Below, piece by piece: positions 10,422-20,700 of a stretch of 64,000 nucleotides of DNA. The stretch is from Telopea speciosissima (taxonomy: Eukaryota > Streptophyta > Magnoliopsida > Proteales > Proteaceae), in the NCBI RefSeq assembly GCF_018873765.1, contig NC_057924.1, positions 7,502,001-7,566,000 of the forward strand. The letters are read 5' to 3'. The number at the start of each line of letters is the position of its first letter. The stretch's first letter is position 1. Under the pieces are notes generated by a model. It was not told the origin of the DNA. It did no database searches and worked only from the letters and a program-made list of their open reading frames with translations. Position numbers and translations under genes: made by a program.

Positions 10422-10554
10422 GGATCCAGATCATGTACTGCCGAGCTGCCCGGCAGGACCGTGCAAGGCGTTTGGGCAAGGGTAGGCGGACATTGCACGC
10501 AGCACCGTGTCTGGGCAGTACGGTCTTGCCAGGCAGCTCGACAGTAGAGGATCC
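10422..10554. mobile_element. Foldback MITE (family H1) downstream of copy A
   Basis: The GGATCCAGATCATGTACTGCC left end pairs with the right end at 10530-10554. The core repeats the GGGTCTGGGC/GCACGGT-type block of family H1. Confidence 0.7.
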
Positions 10555-10761
10555 AAATTGCACTAATAGAGAGTGGTCACAGTTACATGTTAGAATATTA
10601 ACAGTACTCAAGTGGCAGAGATGAATACAAATAAGGGTGGAAGTCAGGCAGCAAGCTGGGCCTGGGTTTCTAGCCTGATAATCTTTGGTTGTTGAAATCT
10701 CAATCTTAGGCCAATGTGTCTGGGCTCAATCCAATTTGCTAGACTAGAGTGTAAAATAATA

Positions 10762-10935
10762 GTAAGGGAAGAAGAACACTGCCTGGTTGCGTGGCTCTTG
10801 CACTAATACAGGAGGCCAATAAGGGGACACGCAAGGGAATCAACTAAGGGGGATTTTTTCATTTTGTAGAGGAGCAGGGTGGTCATTTCAGGATGGCTAT
10901 GTCTGGGTAGGCTGCACGCAACCACATTATTTTTC
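10762..10935. mobile_element. Foldback MITE (family H3)
   Basis: The left end CTGCCTGGTTGCGTGG pairs loosely with the TGCACGCAACCA-containing right end. Its equivalent in unit D is 58735-58880, so it was in place before the A/D duplication. Confidence 0.55.
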
Positions 10936-10939
10936 TCTA

Positions 10940-11081
10940 GGGAGAATGTCTTCTGTGCCAGGGGCGTAGGCTGCACGCACCTAGACACATGAGGGTGGGC
11001 GAAATAACCACCCTACCCCCCTAAATGGCAGGCCCATGTGTCTGGGAGCAGGCTGCGCTGCGGCACAGAGAATATCAGCCC
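10940..11081. mobile_element. Foldback MITE (family H2)
   Basis: Ends GAGAATGTCTTCTGTGCC and GGCACAGAGAATAT are inverted. The CAGACACATG and CATGTGTCTG blocks pair internally. It directly follows the H3 hairpin. Confidence 0.65.
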
Positions 11082-11099
11082 TTTTCTCTAATATAAATA

Positions 11100-11285
11100 G
11101 GGGAAAAGATCCCTGCCCGGTTGCGTGGTACATGTGCCCAGACACATAGGGGATTAAAATGACGACCCCGCCCACGTGAAATGCGAAAAATCTCACCCTT
11201 GTTGATGCCTTTGTGCATGTGCAACATGTGCAAGGGCCAAACAGCTTGGCAGCGATTCCCAACCCTAATAAATAAATGGGGAAAG
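11100..11285. mobile_element. Foldback-like element related to H3, decayed
   Basis: It begins GATCCCTGCCCGGTTGCGTGG like the other H3 elements, but the right arm is only partly complementary (TTGGCAGCGATTCCC). Confidence 0.4.
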
Positions 11286-11289
11286 CGCT

Positions 11290-12260
11290 ATGTACATCTC
11301 TCTCTCTTGTCATAATGTATGCAGCCTTACCCTGTTTTGTGGAGAGGCTGTTTCCAAATTCGAACCTATGACCGGTCACAATGGAGCAACCTTATTGTTT
11401 CACCAACACCCTTTTAACACTTTTTCTTTTTATATATAAGAAAAACCGAGGTGACCAATAATAGACTGACAAGGGACAATTATAAGAAACTATTAATGGA
11501 CCAAAACCAAAATTTTGATCACACCCTTCCCTGCTAAGGTGTCATGTTTGCTTGGTTCGAATCTAACTGTGCCATGTCTCATAATAAAAGAAAATGATAC
11601 AAATGAAATTGTGCAATACAAGCTAAGCCACATGATTAAAATAAGACTTCAAGTTTGATAACCAAAATATTTTATCTTCTTCCTACTCAACGATAAGAGT
11701 GCAACTTAGGGCCCAAAACCCCAAGACTGCCTAAAAAGATTCAAGCTTGAGCTGGAGTTTTCAGCCCGTGGGCCTGGCTCGGACCTTGAAATCCAACCCA
11801 AGGTTGGGCTGATTTAGGCTTTGGGTTAAGGCCTTGGGCTAGATATGGCCCGATCTAGCCTGAGTCAAAATACACATATATACATACCTAAGGGTATATA
11901 TATATATATATGTGTATTAAAAAAATTTCATATTATATATAGGGGCAGTTTTCATGGACAGCCGCATAAGGCGGGGAGGGGTTATGATGTGCCAAAAATA
12001 GGGGGCATTTGATTATTTCAACCACCTATTGTGAGAGGGGACACGACCGTATACGAAACTATATATATTTATAAGAAGAATTTTATTATTGCTAGTGTGG
12101 ATTATGGTTATGCAGGGAAACGCAAGAGGCCGAAGCCAAGAGACTGCTCCAAGGATTACAATGAGTAGCCGACATGAGAGACATGTATCAACACATCTGG
12201 ACTGATTGTGCGGACTTGGTGCAATAATAGATCCAACCATCTTTTTTTTTTTTTGAGTGA
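11290..12260. other. Intergenic, no gene seen
   Basis: 11425-11530 matches 59480-59590 in unit D, so the A/D duplication reaches here. A TA microsatellite lies at about 11893-11911. The GGCCTGG/TTGGGCT repeats near 11760-11870 look like a low-complexity transposon interior. No coding potential was seen. Confidence 0.5.
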
Positions 12261-12267
12261 ATAATTT

Positions 12268-12462
12268 ATGGGAAAGAAAACGCTACCTGGGTGCGTGTGG
12301 TGCACTACCTGTGCCTCCAGACACTTGGACGTGCAAAATGACCGCCGCACCCCCAAGATTTTCCACCTTTCCATGGGGGTGTGGTGGTCAGTTTGTGCAC
12401 CTCTGTGTCTAGGTGCAGGGGCAAGGCACTGCACACACCTAGGTAGCGTTCTTTCTCCCATA
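12268..12462. mobile_element. Foldback MITE (family H3)
   Basis: GGGAAAGAAAACGCTACCTGG on the left pairs with the GGTAGCGTTCTTTCTCCC right end. Arms are about 90 bp. Open frames on both strands are by-products of the palindrome. Confidence 0.7.
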
Positions 12463-13642
12463 ATTTATATATTCAACGAAGCCCACGAATTCTCCCCCCC
12501 CCCCCTCCCCCTCTAAAATTTTTTTTTCAGGAAAGAATAATATAGAAAAAAAAAGAAGGAAAAATTAAAAAATAGATAAAGAATAATCCACATCAAAACC
12601 AACGGCCTATCCCTACAACTAAGCAGAGCTATAAGGGAAATTCAAAGAAGATACAAAAGAGAAAAGAGAACTCAAAACCACTAGGCACTAGGTCCAACTC
12701 CAAAGAGATCAAAATTACAAGCCCGTTACACATGAGTTAATGGGAGGCTATTGTTTGCACCCCAATTTCACAAATTGGGATTTGTTTATACGTGCCATAA
12801 GATCGTGCATTGCACGCTGTCATCAAGGAGTTATCCTTTTAAATTTGAACAACCAAGTGGAAATATGGTACCCGCCATGACTATAGATGGTGGGAGGTTA
12901 CAAACCCCACATGGCCACATGGCACATGAGGCTATTACTTTGGAATGAAAGGGGCCCACCACACTAGGAAGCAATCTGAAAAGTAGGAGATGCAATAGTG
13001 GGAATTACTTCACAAAGGGGTCATGGGCAAAAGTCAAGGACATGTGGCATTGAAACAAGGGATTGTAGGTACATGGGTGCAGTAGTTATGATAACTACCA
13101 AGTAGAAGCATTTATGGGATCCATCTATAAAAGGGAAAAGTCTCCATTGAAGAAGGGGGCACTCAACGGATCAACAAAATCCATCTGCACTTTATCTTTA
13201 TTTTATCATTTCTAGTTTTTATCTTTCAGGATGTAATCTTTCATCCCTTCTGTAATTTTTGCTGGAGTTGGGTTCCAGCCACCAATGCCTCATTGGCTTG
13301 TATTTTAAGGGGCATTCATGTAGACCTTGCTTGGAGAATAACTCCAGCAACCATGTCTTTTGGCCCGTGTTTCAGAAGACAACCATCATCAGAATCAAGT
13401 TTGCAAGCTTCGACAAATCATCGCTAAGCAAGATGTGGGAACTTCAACGGATACGCTACTGGCAACAAGAGATTTGGTGTGGTTAGTGTAGTTTAACACC
13501 AAGTTGTACATGTTCAACAGTCCATAAACGGCAAGTATAAGTGTCTTCAATGGCTATGTAATTGTCAGGCAACAATTTGATTTTCAATCATCTTCCTTGC
13601 TTTGTCCATCGTGATTTGCTTTCACCCAGAAGACCTTAAAGC
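12463..13642 (+). other. LTR-like segment with a strong TATA box
   Basis: 12560-12640 resembles a LINE 3' tail also seen at 43100-43200. From about 12740 the sequence has LTR or promoter character: a perfect palindrome GTAGTTATGATAACTAC (13082-13098), TATAAAAG (13126-13133) and a leader rich in short direct repeats. No reverse transcriptase, primer-binding site or partner LTR was found. A solo LTR or an old pararetrovirus promoter are both possible; I cannot decide. Confidence 0.3.
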
Positions 13643-13649
13643 TACTCAG

Positions 13650-13840
13650 GCATGGAAGGATCCCCTTCTCGTCCTGGTTTGAAGTCAGAACGGGCCGTTT
13701 CCGACCTCTTAGAACATGTCATTTCGCTAGTCAGGACAGGACGTTTTGTCTCGATCTGAAGGTAGAACAGACCGTTTCGTCCTGGTCGAAAGCTAAGACA
13801 GGCCGTTTCCAGTTCCGTTTGGGCCTGCGTCAAAGGCCTT
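13650..13840. repeat. Degenerate tandem array of an ACGGGCCGTTTC-like motif
   Basis: The motif family AACGGGCCGTTTCC / GGACGTTTTGTC / ACAGACCGTTTCGTC / ACAGGCCGTTTCC recurs about every 50-60 bp. It has no coding capacity. Confidence 0.5.
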
Positions 13841-13942
13841 GGCACGCCCGCGCTACCTCCACCACGTGCGTTGTGCTTCTGTGTGTAGGTGTTGGATTTT
13901 TCACCAACAAATATCAAATCTATTTTGAAGTCATATGGTAAT

Positions 13943-14632
13943 TAAGGGTGTCAAAATGGAGTCGAAACCAACCGTTTACGATCGAATCGAACCGCACCGT
14001 ATAAAAATGACGCGTTTTTGTTTTCATAGGTTCTATTATCGGTTCGATTTGGTTCAAAACCAGAAAACCATCGGTTAACCGAATAGAAACCGGATAGAAA
14101 ACCGAGATTAGGAATGTTCTTATTTGTTTAAGAATGGGGTTAAGCGTTCTAAAATATTAGGACTCCTTACTGAGATTTTTTTGAATCTCAGTTTGAGTGC
14201 CAAATTCATGAAGGGACGAAAGGTTTTAGTATGAGCATGTGTTAGTGGACTTTGTTAATGAATTGAGTGGGGTATGGATTGGTGATGTCCTCAGGTTGGT
14301 TTCCTTTATTGTACTTTGCGGCCATGAGTAATCACTTAAAATTATCATTGCAATTAGCATATCTAAGTGAACTTTACCTAGAGTTAGATGTGTATGATAC
14401 AATATAATTTCTCCCACATAACAAGGATATAAAAAATAAAATTAAAAGATACAAAGGTGAAACCGGTATTATAAACCGCATGTAAACCGGATAACGAAAA
14501 TCGAATAGAAACCTCTAAAATTGCACCGCATATAAAACGATTTTGATTTGAGGTGATTCTTATCCGGTGTGGTTTTGATTTCTACCTTGCAAAATGTGCA
14601 CCCAATAGGAACCGCACCATTTGACACCCTTA
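13943..14632. mobile_element. Non-autonomous hAT-like element
   Basis: Ends TAAGGGTGTCAAA and TTTGACACCCTTA. Flanks ATGGTAAT (13935-13942) and ATAGTAAC (14633-14640) match at 6 of 8 positions, an aged 8-bp duplication. The ends are rich in AACCG repeats. An unrelated 300-bp interior (about 14105-14440) has no transposase. Confidence 0.55.
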
Positions 14633-14804
14633 ATAGTAACTATTACATGTCTAGACATTGGTGGTTGAGAGGTTTACATGCAAGTGGTTGCTTCCATGGC
14701 AAAATGGTATTAGTTTTTATGCATTATATTATGTAAGTTAATTAATGTAAGTTGTAGTGTGTTGTAAGTAGTTAATTAGTAGTAGTAAGTACAAAATAGA
14801 TTTT

Positions 14805-14995
14805 TTTTTCTTTTTTTGAAACTAAAGGTGTCTGGCTTTTGGCCAACTAATTTTCCTAGAGCTCGTATACGACCTTGCAATACACATAAACTAGGAGATA
14901 TTGGGGCCCCCATATTCACCAAGGAGATTCCACTCAGATGGATTACTCCAAGAAGATAGGTGGAATCGAACTCAAGACCTTCAACTTTCTTAGGA
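14805..14995 (-). mobile_element. tRNA-derived SINE, minus strand (unit B copy)
   Basis: On the minus strand it has a B-box-like GAGTTCGATTCC and ends in an A tract (a T tract at 14799-14818 on the + strand). It is the orthologue of the SINE at 42109-42327. The tRNA-like head is truncated and the right-hand duplication has been lost. Confidence 0.55.
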
Positions 14996-14999
14996 AGTG

Positions 15000-15545
15000 T
15001 TTCGTTCGATTTTAAGAAGAAGAATACGTCTTGTATTTTCAGTTACAATGGCCCTGATATTGTTGTTATACGTAGTCGGTACTCGGCAACGTAGTCGGCA
15101 GAGAATTCTTAGGGAATGCCGACTACTCTTCGAAGATGGTGTATTAAAAAAAAAAGAAAAAGATTTCTGTTTTGTCATCTTTTGTCCACGTCTCTCTCAC
15201 AAAAAGTCCCGTCGATCGGTAGAGCCACGGCTGTAAAAGATTCCAGAGAGGACAGAGGATTTAATTGATAACAACTAGAGACGCGTGTTCCACTCGTTAA
15301 CCAGACAGAGACTCTTCGTTGGTTCTCATATAGTCTAATAATGATTAAAGATTTTTACCCTTCTAGCTCCTTTCCCTTCCTTTTCCTTAACAAAGTTTCA
15401 AGCCTCAACGTTAAGTTGTCATTTCCTTTTATTCTGTAAGTGTTATAAATCTTTGTATCTCTTCATATATTGATGATCATTTCTGTTACCACTATCTCTC
15501 TTATGACTTTATTCTTTGCTATCTCTTGCTTGGTTTTCATCATGG
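15000..15545 (+). other. Captured promoter/leader-like segment (unit B copy)
   Basis: Parallels 42337-42990 in unit C. It contains a perfect 10-bp stem (GTAGTCGGCA at 15091-15100, TGCCGACTAC at 15117-15126) around a 16-nt loop, conserved in both copies. Compared with unit C it lacks about 110 bp that there carry a TATA box and telomere-type repeats. I do not recognise the parent gene. Confidence 0.4.
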
Positions 15546-15745
15546 GTCTTTGTTGGAAGATGCTCTAGGGAGATCTCGATTTAGATTTGAGTAGTGGGGG
15601 ATTCACTTGATTCCTTTCATTTGGAAGGTTCGTGAGGCCTTCACTTTGTTTTCTGTAATCGTCTGATATGCTTGGACGTTAAATAATTGTTTTTCTCTTT
15701 TTTCTTATCAATATATTCTTTGCTGCCCTTTAACCAAAAAATATA
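15546..15745 (+). mobile_element. LINE 3' end fragment
   Basis: The + strand begins L-L-E-D-A-L-G-R-S-R-F-R-F-E-stop, the C-terminal end of the same LINE RNase H found at 20459-20653. A T-rich 3' UTR and A-rich tail follow. It is absent at the matching place in unit C, so it inserted after the B/C split. Confidence 0.55.
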
Positions 15746-15792
15746 TATATGAAGCTTTGTATTGAAGTTCCTTCTCCATTTGATTTCCACAG

Positions 15793-15884
15793 AATCTCAG
15801 TGGAAAGCTTATGTAGGAGACTTTCAGCCTTTGCAACATTCCATAGAGAAAACGGCAATGGAATTTGAAGCACTGACCACCCAG
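15793..15884 (+). pseudogene. Orphan exon-like fragment of an unrecognised gene (unit B copy)
   Basis: A 92-nt open segment lies between an acceptor (TTGATTTCCACAG) and a donor (CAG/GTATTC). In the + frame it gives E-S-Q-W-K-A-Y-V-G-D-F-Q and ends A-L-T-T-Q. The unit C copy (43665-43757) has one extra T that shifts the frame. It looks like one exon carried along from another gene. I do not recognise the protein. Confidence 0.35.
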
Positions 15885-16257
15885 GTATTCTGCAATAAAA
15901 GTTCTTCATTTTACATTTTTCCCATATATATGGTAATCACTTCTTCTATTTCTCCTTCATCATCACAAATTAATTGCTTTTTTCTTCGGCTCCTACAAGT
16001 TGTTTGATCGTAATTAAAATTTTCAAATAATGTTTTTAATCTAATTATATATGTTTTCTTATGGAAAAGTGATGCCCTCACAAGCAATCTCAGAGGCCAA
16101 AAAAAGTTTTCCCTCTGCCGGTTTGTTGAAAGTGAATTAGTAATTTTTTTACTATATATTGAAGTTAGTGAATTATGAACAACTTCAATATATGGAAAGT
16201 TGTGTTTAGAAAGAAGAGTACAAGGGAAAGATAGTCAAGCTAGGTTTAGATGCGTCG

Positions 16258-16434
16258 GGATCGTCTATTGTCGAGCTGTCCCTACTGTCGTGTGAGCCCC
16301 AGACATAGCAAGGTGGCAAAAAGACCACCCTACCCCTGCCTGAGTGCCTTACCCAAGCGGGGGTAAGGCAGTCTATACTGCCATGCTGTGTTTGGGGCGC
16401 ACGATTGCTGGGGCAGCTTGGAAGTAGAGGATCC
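16258..16434. mobile_element. Foldback MITE (family H1), unit B copy
   Basis: The GGGATCGTCTATTGTCGAGC left end pairs with the right end at 16415-16434. The same insertion is present at 45107-45274, so it predates the B/C duplication. Confidence 0.65.
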
Positions 16435-16619
16435 GGATTCAGGTTCAGATGCACTGAACTAATTTTTGTTGAAAGTGAAGTTACTTTTTTACTATATTGA
16501 AGTTAGTGAGGTATGAAAAACTTCAATATATGGAAAGTTGTGCTTTGAAAGAAGAGTACAAATGACAAATAGTCAGGGCTTTGGATGCATTAAGTAAATT
16601 TTGTTTTGTTAAGCAAATT

Positions 16620-17880
16620 TATTATTAGACAAAACATTTTGGCATCACAAACACTAGCAGTGAAAATACAAAGAAAAGACATGATTATGGTTCAGAGGAT
16701 TCTCCTTGATTAAAATCATTTGATTAAGATTGGGAGGACTGTGACGATGAGTGGGGTAAGGCCAGGGTAGTGAGTTTGCTTCTTCATTCAATAGACTTCA
16801 TGTTATTTGAATCACAGAGAGCACCCCATCTAGCGTAGAATTGCTAAGAGACACCACCAGTGTTTCCCAACAATTAGATAATGAACTGAGAAGTAATAAG
16901 GCTTATAACTCATCTTCAAACACCATCTTCATGGAGGACAAGTGAGTCACAATACTTTGCGCCTCGTTCAAATGTTTTGCAACTGAGCTTCCTTCTCTGT
17001 AATTCAAGTTCACAAGCTTTCTTGATAAGAAAGCTTTGTTGATAATAGTCTTTCTTTCGTACAACCCTTCTAATTTCTTCCACTATGAATGCAATGACAT
17101 CTTTGTGGATACGTGATGGAAAACGGTACCATCCAAAAATTGAGGATTAAACCAACGGTTTTCTGATCCATGGTCTTCCATTCGGCATCAGTCATCTTTT
17201 TCATGTTTTGTCGTATCACCGTGCATACAAATCCTTGCAATATAACAAATCTTCCATCTTCGATTTTCATATCATCTAGTTGCTTCCTTTCAAGCTGATA
17301 ATCTGTGTTGTGGTGTTTCCCTCCATCTTTTATATACAATTCAAGAACCTCTATTTGATACCACTTTTTGGGAAAAATAACCCTTTAACACCTATGTATA
17401 ATTTAACGGAGAACCACAGCAATAACCAAATATGTGTAAAGTAATAACACACACAAACAAATCAACCCAACCACATAAACAAACACCAATTTTAATATGA
17501 AAAACCCTTACAAGATGAAAGGGAAAAACCACGAAACCTCGTTCAGATAAAACTTCCACTATGAAATAATAATGAGATTACAATATTCCTTTCTATATAA
17601 ACTAGAGGTAACCAACTATCAAGAGAAATAACCTACTCTTGGATATCAAAATATCTCACCAAATAATAAGATATGCACAAGAACAATAACACTCTCATCT
17701 CAATATTGGGAATGAAAAAAATAGAAAGAACCGACAACTTTCCTCACATTGTCACACCATCAGGTACATCACAATTTGTGTACGAGGAACAATAGGATTC
17801 AAAATTCTATTTTATTTTCTTGTTAATATTCTCAAGAAAAACTCGACTTTGGAAACCAGAGACCGAAAGAGAGAATGAGA
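16620..17880 (-). mobile_element. Truncated copia element: 5' LTR-like segment and gag relic (unit B)
   Basis: On the minus strand TGGTATCA (17356-17363) is a Met-tRNA primer-binding site, followed by a gag start of the form M-E-G-N-T-T-T-Q-I-I-S-L. M-T-D-A-E-W-K-T-M-D-Q-K lies near 17160-17200 and S-L-P-N-C-W-E-T-L-V-V-S-L-S near 16840-16890, both typical of Ty1/copia gag. In-frame stops kill it. Pol and the 3' LTR are absent. The LTR side extends from 17364 to about 17880; its outer end is not defined. Confidence 0.6.
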
Positions 17881-17929
17881 GGCATGTTCTTAATTCATCA
17901 CCTTTTTTTTTTCATCCTTCTAGATAATC

Positions 17930-18440
17930 ATTTTTTTTTATCCCAAATATTCCATGGGACCTGGGCTGGTCCTAAAATTTTATTAAAATCAAACTCCGCA
18001 AAAAATAAAGATTACATGGAGGGGACATTCCACTCCAATGATGCCTCACTCCCATATATACAAAGGCCCCATGAAAGATCAAAGCTAATTTCTCAAAACT
18101 GGAAGCCCAATAGTTTTCTCTCTAGCAATACGCCAAAGTTACAAGGGAAGATCTAATTTTGAACTAAATAAAATGTTAGCCGAATTGCACGCATAATTTG
18201 CCAACCAATCTGCTAACCTATTCCCACCTCTATAAGTAAACGAAATCATCGACTGATACACGTCAACTAAAACTAAAATTTTGAGAAACTAGTACTACCT
18301 TTTTCAACAATCGCACTTCTTTTGAGAATACCTTGCACAGCATTGGTAGAATCCGAGTTTACATGGAAATCCGAAAACCCTATCTTTATATAATCATTGA
18401 AGTAGAGGGAGAGAACGAAGGGTGGAAGCTGGTTTGTGAT
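17930..18440 (-). mobile_element. LINE RNase H fragment (unit B copy)
   Basis: The minus strand reads D-S-T-N-A-V-Q-G-I-L-K near 18330-18360 and Y-R-G-G-N-R-L-A-D-W-L-A-N near 18190-18230, the RNase H of a plant LINE, with frameshifts. It now forms the distal upstream region of GA2ox copy B. It is shared with unit C (46820-47250). Confidence 0.6.
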
Positions 18441-18598
18441 TACCGCCAAAGTCATGTGGGCTCTCTCTCCACGTGAGGCCACGTGAGAAGGTACCCAACA
18501 TGTTTTTCTCATAGTCTCTCTATATGCATTTTTAGTAACTTTCTGCTTCAAAGCTTTCTAATAAGTGAAATTCATACGATCACCAGCTGCCACTAAAC

Positions 18599-19059
18599 AT
18601 GGACTCAGAACCTCCGTTTGAAGTGGCTTACAAGTCCCTCCTGGTCATAGAAGAGAACTCTAAAGAAGTAAAACTCAAGAGCAATGTAGTTGAAGAGGAG
18701 TGCCAGCTCCCTGTAATCGATCTCAGCCGTTTACATGGAAGTAGTGAAGCTGAGAAAGAAGAGTGTAAGAGAGAGAGAGTTAGGGCTTCAGTAGAGTGGG
18801 GTTTCTTTCAAGCTGTGAACCATGGAAAATCTCAGGAGGTTCTGAAGAGGTTGTGGCGAGAGCAGGTGAAGTTATTCCGGCAGCCGTTCAAACACAAGGT
18901 CGGCATTGGCAGCGGGGGGAAGGTTTCAGGTGTACCGGGTGGTAGCTACTTGTGGGGGACTCCAACGGCAACATGTTTGAAGCAGTTCTCTTGGACCGAG
19001 GCTTTTCATATTCCTCTTGCTGATGTTTCCAAGTCTGTTAACACCAACAGTACTCTCAG
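18599..19059 (+). pseudogene. GA2ox copy B: exon 1 only
   Basis: A 461-nt exon 1 with an intact frame and donor (CTCAG/GTACGC), the same length as exon 1 of copy C. Exons 2 and 3 are not found before the next unit begins. Conserved sites have changed: in the N-H-G-I-S motif Ile is Lys, K-R-M-R is K-R-L-W, and K-R-E-I-V is K-R-E-R-V. Without exons 2-3 it lacks both iron-ligand motifs and the 2-oxoglutarate Arg and cannot be active. It could act only as an alternative first exon for copy C or as a source of RNA. Confidence 0.85.
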
Positions 19060-19113
19060 GTACGCGTTCACTTATTCTTTTTATTTCCCCAAACTGATTT
19101 GATAATTCCAAAT

Positions 19114-19292
19114 AGATCCTGTCCAGCGCTCTGCCCGGGCTGCATGTACAGCGCGGGACTGAGTGAGGCGTGAAAAGACCGTCTCACCCCTGCTCGGGCA
19201 AAACGCTCGGGTAGGGGTGAGGTGGTCTTTTCATGCCTCATTCTATCTAGCAGTGCATGTGCAACCCGGGCAGAGTGCGGGACAGGAGCCAA
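19114..19292. mobile_element. Foldback MITE (family H1) 54 bp after the exon-1 donor of copy B
   Basis: Left end GATCCTGTCCAGCGCTCTGCC pairs with the right end at 19270-19292. The GTCTCACCCCTGC/GGGTGAGGTGG arms meet near 19190. Same position relative to the donor as the hairpin in copy A, but a different sequence, so an independent insertion. Confidence 0.7.
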
Positions 19293-19444
19293 GTCCTTCA
19301 TAATTTTGATACTAGCTATTACTCTAGTTTTAGGACCAAACTTTAACTTGAAAAATAACTCTATTATCTCTAGGTTTACGATTGAACTTTTTTTTTTTTT
19401 AATGAATGAAAAATATATTAACGAAGCAGAAAAGAAATGAGGCT

Positions 19445-19583
19445 GGATCGTTTCCTTGTACAAGTACCGTCCAATGCTCTCTAGGACCAGTCACATGAAA
19501 TCCACTCTTCCTATGGGTCCCACTGTGGATTCCATGTGACTGACCCTGGAGGGCATTGGACGGTACTTGTACAAGAACACGAT
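19445..19583. mobile_element. Foldback MITE with near-perfect arms of about 65 bp
   Basis: GGATCGTTTCCTTGTACAAG on the left pairs with the right arm up to 19583. The arms (CCAATGCTCT, CAGTCACATG) mirror each other. It is inside LINE-derived sequence and absent from the unit C counterpart. Confidence 0.7.
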
Positions 19584-19589
19584 CCGTGC

Positions 19590-20300
19590 TCATCAAAGAC
19601 TCCGTTCTGTATAATAGTTTGAGGAAATTATAAACCCTTGATTAATGCATGTAAGAGTTCTGCATAATTGATCTAATTAGTTCCAAGCACCCAACATAGG
19701 AGAGGAGTTTGTCTTTCCAAAGTTGGAAGACACTCCAATAGGGGTGCGGGATGGCGAGATAGCCTAGCCAAGATAAGGAGACGGCCTAGATATTTGATTG
19801 AAAGTAGCCCTTCCCGGAAACCCAAGATAACCCTCAATCTTTCATTTTCCTCAACTGGAATACTATTCCATTCAAGAAGATCAAAGACTAATATCTATTA
19901 ACCTAAAGCCCCAGTAAGATAGCAAAGGAGTGAAAGAGATCACTCCTTTGCTACCAAAGAGGATTAAGTTGCTCTAGTAAAGATCATAAGGTCATCACTA
20001 AAGCCAAATGCAAAAGTTTGATACCTCTACACTTGAGGATAAGGTCAATCCGCTTCAGGTCCACTTGGATTTGAATGAATCTAGAGAAGTCTAGCTTCCA
20101 TAATTAGTGCGAAGAAAACAGGAGAGAGTGGGCACCCTTGACAAATACCCACCGAATTGTAAGAGAACCTTGCAGGTCTCTCATTCACAGCAATGGAGAA
20201 ATGAGCCACAGAGGCACATTAAATCATCCATTGTACAAAGACCGGGGGGGGGGGGGGTGGAGATCTCATCTAAGTCAACACCTTTCTAAAGGAACTCCCA
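19590..20300 (-). mobile_element. LINE reverse transcriptase relic (unit B copy)
   Basis: Reverse-complemented, the stretch 19980-20160 gives a decayed F-x-D-D-L-M-I-F core preceded by the P-L-S-P-x-x-F-x-L-I-M-E pattern of plant LINE RT. Stops are frequent. A shorter relative lies in unit C at 48370-48960. A G tract at 20244-20257 may be a sequencing-difficult site. Confidence 0.55.
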
Positions 20301-20319
20301 TCTTATAGAGTGAACACAT

Positions 20320-20700
20320 TTTTTTGCTAACAGCAAAGATTAAATTAATAGGAAAAAAAAACAACTATTTAACATCCAGGCATATCCAGACGATTACAAG
20401 AAACAAAATAAGGCCTCACAAGAGCACCTTACAACAAACAGAAGAGCAAGGCCCCACCCTACTCAAATCGAATTCTAGATCTCCCTAGAGCATCCTCCAA
20501 CAAAAGATCACTGACCACTGTGGGGAAATCAGACACCATTGAAATCGACGCACCACTTTTAACAACAGCCTTAGCCAAGTGATCTGCAACCAGGTTAGCT
20601 TCCCGATAACAGTGGGAGATTTTCCAAACAATAGACTGAAGGAAAGGGAGCAAGACAATCCACTGCTATCGAACAAACCAAGGTATAGATCCCCACCTTT
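20320..20700 (-). mobile_element. LINE RNase H 3' fragment, minus strand
   Basis: The minus strand 20653-20459 reads I-V-W-K-I-S-H-C-Y-R-E-A-N-L-V-A-D-H-L-A-K and ends L-G-R-S-R-I-R-F-E-stop. A 3' UTR and a T tract at 20319-20325 (the poly(A) on the minus strand) follow. 5'-truncated. Confidence 0.65.

Noticed and set aside
11300-11420. tRNA-like TTCGAACCTATGACCGG motif
   Set aside because: Only a B-box-like match. No A box at the right distance and no cloverleaf; at most a SINE trace.
12268-12462. Overlapping ORFs on both strands with similar products
   Set aside because: They come from the two arms of a foldback element; a palindrome gives related frames on both strands.
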